A DNA stretch of 9,693 nucleotides. Source: Candidatus Shapirobacteria bacterium (GTDB lineage: Bacteria > Patescibacteriota > Microgenomatia > UBA12405). Positions 5,941-9,693 of this stretch are shown piece by piece; position 1 is the first letter of the stretch; each line of letters begins with the position of its first letter. A program made the translations under genes and the position numbers. The stretch lies in contig JAGVHP010000036.1 in NCBI GenBank assembly GCA_020056515.1, forward strand, positions 1-9,693, written 5' to 3'. The notes under the pieces were generated by a model. That model was not told the DNA's origin and did no database searches. It saw only the letters and a program-made list of their open reading frames with translations.

Positions 5941-7441
5941 AAAGTCGAAAAGATACCGTCTTTATAAAACAATTCCCGGAATAGTTGCTTGGTTTGTCAT
6001 CGTTTTCCCTATCTGGGGATCTTTTTTCTTTCCAAAACTGGTCGCTTATTTTGTTCTCACCTTTCTTGTTTATTGGCTCTACCAATCTTTTAAAAACGCC
6101 TTTTTAGCCATCAAGGGTTATTTTTCAATTAAAAAAGCCCAAAAAACCAATTGGTTACTTCGTTTTCAAAATAGTTTCCGCGCTTCCTGGCTTCATTACG
6201 TCGATATTCATCATGTTGTCATTATTTCTTCATATCGGGAGCCGATTCATACCATTGAAATGGCCTTTAGTAGTTTAGCCGCCCAAATTGATATCGATCT
6301 TCATAAAATTCACCCCGTTTTAGCTCTCGAAGAACGAGCTGGAAAAAAATCTAATCAAGAAACTATTAAATATTTTCAAAAAAAATATGCCTCTGTTTTT
6401 GGTTCATTAATCTTTACCATTCACCCTCAAAATACCCCTTATGAACTTGCCGGTAAACACACCAACGAAGCCTATGCCGCCAAATATTTTAAAAAATATT
6501 TCTTTAAAAATGGTAAATTGAAAATTGAAAACTGTACCCTTACTTCTTGCGACGTTGATACTATTTTTGACCCCCGTTTTTTTTCTGCCCTGACATATTA
6601 CTTTGCCAGTTCTCCCAGCCGCTATCTCCGTTTTTGGCAATCGCCGATTTTTTGGCACCACAATATCAACGACGTTCCGGCCCCTACCAGAATCGTCGGG
6701 ATCTTGGGTAATATAATCCATGTTGCCAACATTCAGGAACCGGACGGTCTCTTTTTCAATTATTCCTGTTATTCCTCCTCCTATCGACTTATTGATGCTG
6801 CTGGTTATTGGGATCCCGATATGATCCCCGAAGACTGGCACATCTTTCTTCAGGCCTTCTTTGCTTCAGGGGGAAAAGCTGCCGTTGAACCCATTTTTTT
6901 ACCCACCATTGTCGACGCTCCCAGTGGCGATTCCTACTTTTCTGCTCTCAAAAACCGCTACAACCAATGTCTTCGTCATGCTTGGGGGGCCATCGATATT
7001 CCCTACGCCCTAGAACAGTCCCGACTCCACCCGGAAATTCCTTTTCTTACTCGTGCCCTGCGTATTCTTAAACTCCTCCAGACCCATTTTATTTGGTCCA
7101 GCAATTGGTTTATTTTGACTCTGGGGACTTCCTTGCCTATTCTTCTCAACCCTTCCTTTTTAAACACCGCCCTGGGTTACAATTTACCTCGTATTTCCAA
7201 TATTATTTTAACCATTTGTTTATTTCCGCTTTTGGTGCTAATCATTCTCGACTGGAAACTTCGCCCTCTGGATCAAAAACAGGGATTAAAAAACATTCTC
7301 AAGAATTTATTTCAATGGCCCCTCATGCCTTTAGCTACCCTAACCATGGCTGTCTTACCGGGTCTTCACTCCCATACCCGTTTGCTTTTTGGTCAGAATC
7401 TCGAATATAAAACCACCGAAAAGAAACCCCGTCAAATTTAA
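5933..7441 (+). CDS. Membrane-embedded family 2 glycosyltransferase
   Basis: This 502-residue processive-type glycosyltransferase would use a nucleotide-sugar at the cytoplasmic face of the membrane to build or extend an envelope glycan; donor and product are unknown. Two hydrophobic segments (about 14-33 and 36-54) precede the catalytic domain. That domain shows VVIISSYREP (95-104) at the nucleotide-binding edge, a DxD metal site (DVD 207-209), a general-base ED (EDW 300-302) following YWDPDM, and Q-C-L-R-H-A-W (345-351), close to the Q-x-x-R-W signature of cellulose-synthase-like enzymes but with two residues between Arg and Trp. Three further membrane segments follow (about 388-412, 420-439, 462-480). 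The start ATG 5933 has no Shine-Dalgarno but follows an extended -10 box. A short AAATTGA repeat lies just before the DVD motif. It is first in the plus operon, 14 bp before the GT-C gene. The family is confident; specificity is not. Confidence 0.92.
   Translation: MNKKSKRYRLYKTIPGIVAWFVIVFPIWGSFFFPKLVAYFVLTFLVYWLYQSFKNAFLAIKGYFSIKKAQKTNWLLRFQNSFRASWLHYVDIHHVVIISSYREPIHTIEMAFSSLAAQIDIDLHKIHPVLALEERAGKKSNQETIKYFQKKYASVFGSLIFTIHPQNTPYELAGKHTNEAYAAKYFKKYFFKNGKLKIENCTLTSCDVDTIFDPRFFSALTYYFASSPSRYLRFWQSPIFWHHNINDVPAPTRIVGILGNIIHVANIQEPDGLFFNYSCYSSSYRLIDAAGYWDPDMIPEDWHIFLQAFFASGGKAAVEPIFLPTIVDAPSGDSYFSALKNRYNQCLRHAWGAIDIPYALEQSRLHPEIPFLTRALRILKLLQTHFIWSSNWFILTLGTSLPILLNPSFLNTALGYNLPRISNIILTICLFPLLVLIILDWKLRPLDQKQGLKNILKNLFQWPLMPLATLTMAVLPGLHSHTRLLFGQNLEYKTTEKKPRQI
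6515..6531 (+). repeat. Short heptad-period repeat (AAATTGA, about 2.4 copies)
   Basis: Seventeen bases keep an exact 7-bp period inside the GT2 gene and encode KLKIEN shortly before the DVD motif. It is short and AT-rich, so chance is possible. It is listed because the period equals that of the longer repeat at 5263-5297. Confidence 0.6.
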
Positions 7442-7455
7442 GGTAAAATAAATCA

Positions 7456-8898
7456 ATGTTTTGGTATTCGTGGTTTCTTCTCTTCCTTCTTCGTCTTCCT
7501 TCTCTATTCGAACCTTATTGGTATGGTGATGAGGGTGTTTATCTTAGTTTGGGGCAGGGGATCAACCGTGGATTGACTCTTTATAGTCAAATTCACGACA
7601 ACAAGCCCCCCCTTCTCTATTATTTGGCCGCCATTTCCTCAAGTTTACCTGCCGGCTGGCAGGTTTTTGGCTTCCGCCTCCTCCTTCTCCTTTGGATGAT
7701 TCCTACTGTTTATATTTTTTATCTCCTTTCTCAAAAATTTTTATCAAAGTCTCTTTCCCGATATTCAGTTTTGGTTTTTATTATTCTCTCATCAATTCCC
7801 TTAATTGAAGGTAATATTGCCAATGCTGAAATTTTTATGCTCCTTCCTACTCTGACTGCTTTTTTGCTTTTTTACAACTCCTCTCTTTCAATAAAAAAAA
7901 TGCTTTATTCCGGACTACTTTTAGGGTTGGCTTTCACCTTCAAAGTACCGGTAGCTATCGAGTTTTTCTTTCTTCTTTGTTGGCTTGTTTTTATCATTGA
8001 CAAATTTAATTTGGGCAACATTTTTAAATTAAAAATTAAAAATTATTTTGTATTTGTTCTCGCCTTTTTTCTCCCTATCCTATTATTCTACTTATATTTT
8101 GTTCTCAAAGGGGTCGGCCCTCAATTCCTTTTTGCCGCTCTCCTTCAAAATTTTGGTTATCTTGGTTCCTGGGTCACCGGTTCTCACTCTGCTTCCGCCA
8201 CTTCCGGTGGGATAATTTGGCGATTTGGTTTACTGCTTTTGGCCTGGATAATCTTGTATATTTTCTTCAAAAGGAAGATCTTGGACAAAAAATTATTTTT
8301 CCTTTCTTCTTGGTTTGGTGCCGCCCTTTTTGGAGTTCTGTTGTCAAGTCGACCCTATCCCCATTATTTTATTCAACTCCTTCCCCCCTTTTTACTCGTC
8401 CTCTTTTCTGTTCGGCGGAACTTTTACTTAAGCATTTTCATTCTTGTTTTTCTTGGGATATCAATTGTTAAATACAAGTTTTATTTTTATCGCACCTTTC
8501 CTTATTATCTAAATTTTGTCAAATATATTTTCAAAATTGAACCTCTTTCTCAATATCGTCAGTATTTTGGTGCCAACATCAACGATATTTACCAGCTTTC
8601 TGATGTTATTAAATCAAAAACTGCCCCCGGAGACTCCATCTTTATTTGGGGAGACGAACCCTACCTTTATCCTCTGGCTTCCCGTCTTCCCTCAACCAAA
8701 TATGTAGTTGCCTACCACGTGCTTGATTTTAATGGTTATGACTTAGTTATGCAGCAATTGTCCACCAAATTCCCTCAGGCTATTATTTACGATCCTTCCA
8801 TGAATCGGTCTTTTCCCAAACTCGATCTCTTTTTAAAAGATTATTATTTTCTTGATGATCAAATCGGTCCTTACTATCTGTTTCTTCCCCGTCAATGA
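7456..8898 (+). CDS. GT-C fold membrane glycosyltransferase (PMT/ArnT-like)
   Basis: This 480-residue polytopic protein resembles GT39/GT83 enzymes, which transfer a sugar from a polyprenyl-phosphate donor to an acceptor on the outer face of the membrane. The first outer loop has YGDEGVYL, with the acidic pair Asp25-Glu26 characteristic of the family, followed by DNKPPLLYY (48-56). A second conserved-looking patch is GNIANAEIF (119-127). I count about 11-12 hydrophobic segments up to about residue 338, then a soluble C-terminal domain (about 345-480) with IWGDEPYLYPLASRLPSTKY. Length is in the normal range for the bacterial family. ATG 7456 lies 14 bp after the GT2 stop; an AAGG (7440-7443) stands 12 nt upstream. 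Its TGA overlaps the next ATG (ATGA, 8895-8898), so translation is coupled. A terminator-like hairpin (7647-7668) and an AAATTAA repeat (8026-8045) lie inside it. The donor sugar and the acceptor are unknown. Confidence 0.9.
   Translation: MFWYSWFLLFLLRLPSLFEPYWYGDEGVYLSLGQGINRGLTLYSQIHDNKPPLLYYLAAISSSLPAGWQVFGFRLLLLLWMIPTVYIFYLLSQKFLSKSLSRYSVLVFIILSSIPLIEGNIANAEIFMLLPTLTAFLLFYNSSLSIKKMLYSGLLLGLAFTFKVPVAIEFFFLLCWLVFIIDKFNLGNIFKLKIKNYFVFVLAFFLPILLFYLYFVLKGVGPQFLFAALLQNFGYLGSWVTGSHSASATSGGIIWRFGLLLLAWIILYIFFKRKILDKKLFFLSSWFGAALFGVLLSSRPYPHYFIQLLPPFLLVLFSVRRNFYLSIFILVFLGISIVKYKFYFYRTFPYYLNFVKYIFKIEPLSQYRQYFGANINDIYQLSDVIKSKTAPGDSIFIWGDEPYLYPLASRLPSTKYVVAYHVLDFNGYDLVMQQLSTKFPQAIIYDPSMNRSFPKLDLFLKDYYFLDDQIGPYYLFLPRQ
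7647..7668 (+). terminator. Terminator-like hairpin inside the GT-C gene
   Basis: ACCTGCC (7647-7653), loop GGCT, and GGCAGGT (7658-7664) form a perfect 7-bp, GC-rich stem with a 4-nt loop, followed directly by T (7664-7668). This is the geometry of a short intrinsic terminator in the sense orientation of the operon. It encodes LPAGWQVF and is in frame, so it may instead be a coding coincidence or a degenerate copy of a dispersed palindromic repeat. Confidence 0.4.
8026..8045 (+). repeat. Short heptad-period repeat (AAATTAA, nearly three copies)
   Basis: Twenty bases keep an exact 7-bp period inside the GT-C gene and encode KLKIKN at the start of a cytoplasmic-loop/membrane junction. It is AT-rich, so chance or a simple Lys-rich loop could explain it. 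Confidence 0.65.
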
Positions 8899-9272
8899 AT
8901 TTTTCTTTTATTCCAATCTTTTTGTCGGCTATGGGAAAATTTTGGCAGGGCAAGACTTCTTCTGTTTTTCTCCGCTGGAACATTATACTTATCACTTTCC
9001 AGTTTGCCTATCTCTTCTTTCGTTATCGTAATCTACCTCCGGAAGTCCCCCTGTTTTTTTCAGAACCTTGGGGTGAAGCCTGGTTAGCTCCGACTACCGC
9101 TCTTTTCCTTCTACCCTTTTTTTCTCTATTAATTGGTCTGGGTAATCATGTTATCGCCCTAACCATCTATCTGAAATGGCCCCTGCTTTCTCGGTTACTG
9201 ATTGTTTTTTCCTTAATTTTTTCAATCTTTGCCTCCCTTTCCCTTTATCGGGTTATTGGGCTTGCTGTCTAG
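8895..9272 (+). CDS. Small membrane protein with an LPPEVPLFFSEPWGE loop
   Basis: This 125-residue protein has three hydrophobic segments (about 25-43, 66-91 and 98-123). Between the first two is a loop with NLPPEVPLFFSEPWGEAWLA (46-65). The pattern of LP, two residues later VP, then an aromatic/Ser stretch and a Gly recalls the start of DUF1648-type membrane proteins. I also recall similar small proteins beside glycosyltransferase and WecA-like genes in CPR genomes, but I cannot verify this here. No catalytic residues are evident. Its ATG overlaps the GT-C stop by 4 bp, and its TAG is followed after 5 bp by the WecA-like gene, so it is embedded in the operon. Met13 is an alternative start but would break the ATGA coupling. 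The function is unknown; a helper or scaffold for the neighbouring membrane enzymes is possible. Confidence 0.82.
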   Translation: MNFSFIPIFLSAMGKFWQGKTSSVFLRWNIILITFQFAYLFFRYRNLPPEVPLFFSEPWGEAWLAPTTALFLLPFFSLLIGLGNHVIALTIYLKWPLLSRLLIVFSLIFSIFASLSLYRVIGLAV

Positions 9273-9277
9273 AAACC

Positions 9278-9693
9278 ATGGTTTTTACTGCCGCGCTTTC
9301 TCTACTTCTTTCCTTTACAGTTACTTTTCTTCTAATTCCGGCCACTATTCGTTTTTTTACGGCCCACAATTGGCTTGAAGATCCCTGCCAAAAACAAAAA
9401 AAATCCGGCAATGCCACCGCCATCAGTATCGTTCCCCGAGGTGGTGGTCTACCTTTATTTTTGGGTATATTTCTACCCTGCTTTCTTCTTTTACCTTCCG
9501 ACAAGCACTTCTTGGGAATTTTTTTAGCCGCCTTAGTTACCCTTATTGTTGGTCTAGTTGATGATATTTTTGATTTAAGCCCCACCTTGAGACTGGCAAC
9601 TAATCTACTTTCAGCCTTAATCGTCGTCGCCTCCGGCATTGGTATTGCCTACATTTCCAACCCCTTTGGAGGAGTTTTCGATCTGTCACGTCC
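9278..9693 (+). CDS. WecA/MraY-family polyprenyl-phosphate sugar-1-phosphate transferase (partial, runs off right edge)
   Basis: The first 138 residues are visible. The family moves a HexNAc-1-phosphate from a UDP-sugar to undecaprenyl (or related polyprenyl) phosphate at the cytoplasmic face of the membrane, starting a lipid-linked glycan. The visible part has a first membrane segment (about 3-22), a cytoplasmic loop with HNWLEDP (30-36) and IVPRGGGLPLF (51-61), matching the family's PrGGla motif, and further hydrophobic segments at about 58-73 and 77-94. The Asp pair (DD 95-96) follows in GLVDDIFDLSP, then a segment leading to NPFGG (128-132), the usual end of this block. Position within a glycosyltransferase operon favours a WecA/TagO-like role over MraY, which usually sits with mur genes, but the truncated sequence cannot settle this. 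ATG 9278 is 5 bp after the previous TAG with no clear Shine-Dalgarno. Confidence 0.92.
   Translation, partial: MVFTAALSLLLSFTVTFLLIPATIRFFTAHNWLEDPCQKQKKSGNATAISIVPRGGGLPLFLGIFLPCFLLLPSDKHFLGIFLAALVTLIVGLVDDIFDLSPTLRLATNLLSALIVVASGIGIAYISNPFGGVFDLSR

Noticed and set aside
6407..6841. A 144-codon minus-strand frame inside the GT2 gene
   Set aside because: It is the antisense shadow of the catalytic domain with DVD and EDW motifs, and carries no family motif of its own.
9253..9639. A 128-codon minus-strand frame at the right end
   Set aside because: It is antisense to the WecA-like gene, whose PRGGG and VDD motifs are unmistakable; the shadow is low-complexity Lys/Arg/Ser sequence.
1..9693. 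tRNA, rRNA, CRISPR array, transposase, toxin-antitoxin or defence genes
   Set aside because: No cloverleaf-like block, spaced repeat array or matching protein motif was seen on either strand; coding genes fill nearly all the window.

Overview
The window looks like chromosomal DNA from a Candidate Phyla Radiation (Patescibacteria) bacterium, probably a Microgenomates-like lineage. This rests on gene content and is an inference. The signs are two adjacent class A penicillin-binding proteins with Cys-containing or Pro/Thr tails, a small anchored protein resembling DUF5667, an AT-leaning composition, tightly packed or overlapping genes with weak Shine-Dalgarno signals, and heptanucleotide tandem repeats inside genes. 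The genetic code appears standard: TGA ends the GT-C gene in an ATGA overlap, and TAA and TAG are also used, so this is not a UGA-recoding Gracilibacteria/Absconditabacteria genome.

Layout. Positions 1-327 (+) hold the C-terminal end of an unrecognised gene entering from the left edge. It converges on a four-gene minus-strand operon running from 5921 down to 332: a Pol-beta-type nucleotidyltransferase, a DUF5667-like anchored helical protein, and two tandem bifunctional penicillin-binding proteins. Spacings within this operon are 5 bp, a 65-bp overlap and an 8-bp overlap. At about 5905-5935 the orientation flips over a very short divergent region that carries an extended -10 box. A plus-strand operon then runs to the right edge: a membrane GT2 glycosyltransferase, a GT-C (PMT/ArnT-like) glycosyltransferase, a small membrane protein, and the N-terminal 138 residues of a WecA/MraY-like polyprenyl-phosphate sugar-phosphate transferase. 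There are no tRNA or rRNA genes, CRISPR arrays or transposases, and no gene-free stretch over 300 bases.

How the genes fit together. The minus operon polymerises and crosslinks peptidoglycan; the nucleotidyltransferase and the DUF5667-like protein are accessory genes of unknown role. The plus operon looks like part of a pathway for a second envelope glycan: a WecA-like enzyme loads a phospho-sugar on a polyprenyl carrier, a GT2 enzyme works at the cytoplasmic face, and a GT-C enzyme works on the outer face using a polyprenyl-linked sugar. The two halves form a head-to-head cell-envelope locus.

The most unusual points are the five-unit GTATCAA repeat inside the nucleotidyltransferase gene (with two shorter 7-bp-period repeats in the glycosyltransferase genes), the near-symmetric -10 that could fire both operons with almost no 5' leader, the 65-bp two-frame overlap upstream of a PBP, and a terminator-like hairpin inside the GT-C gene. 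I did not find a clearly new defence or mobile system here.
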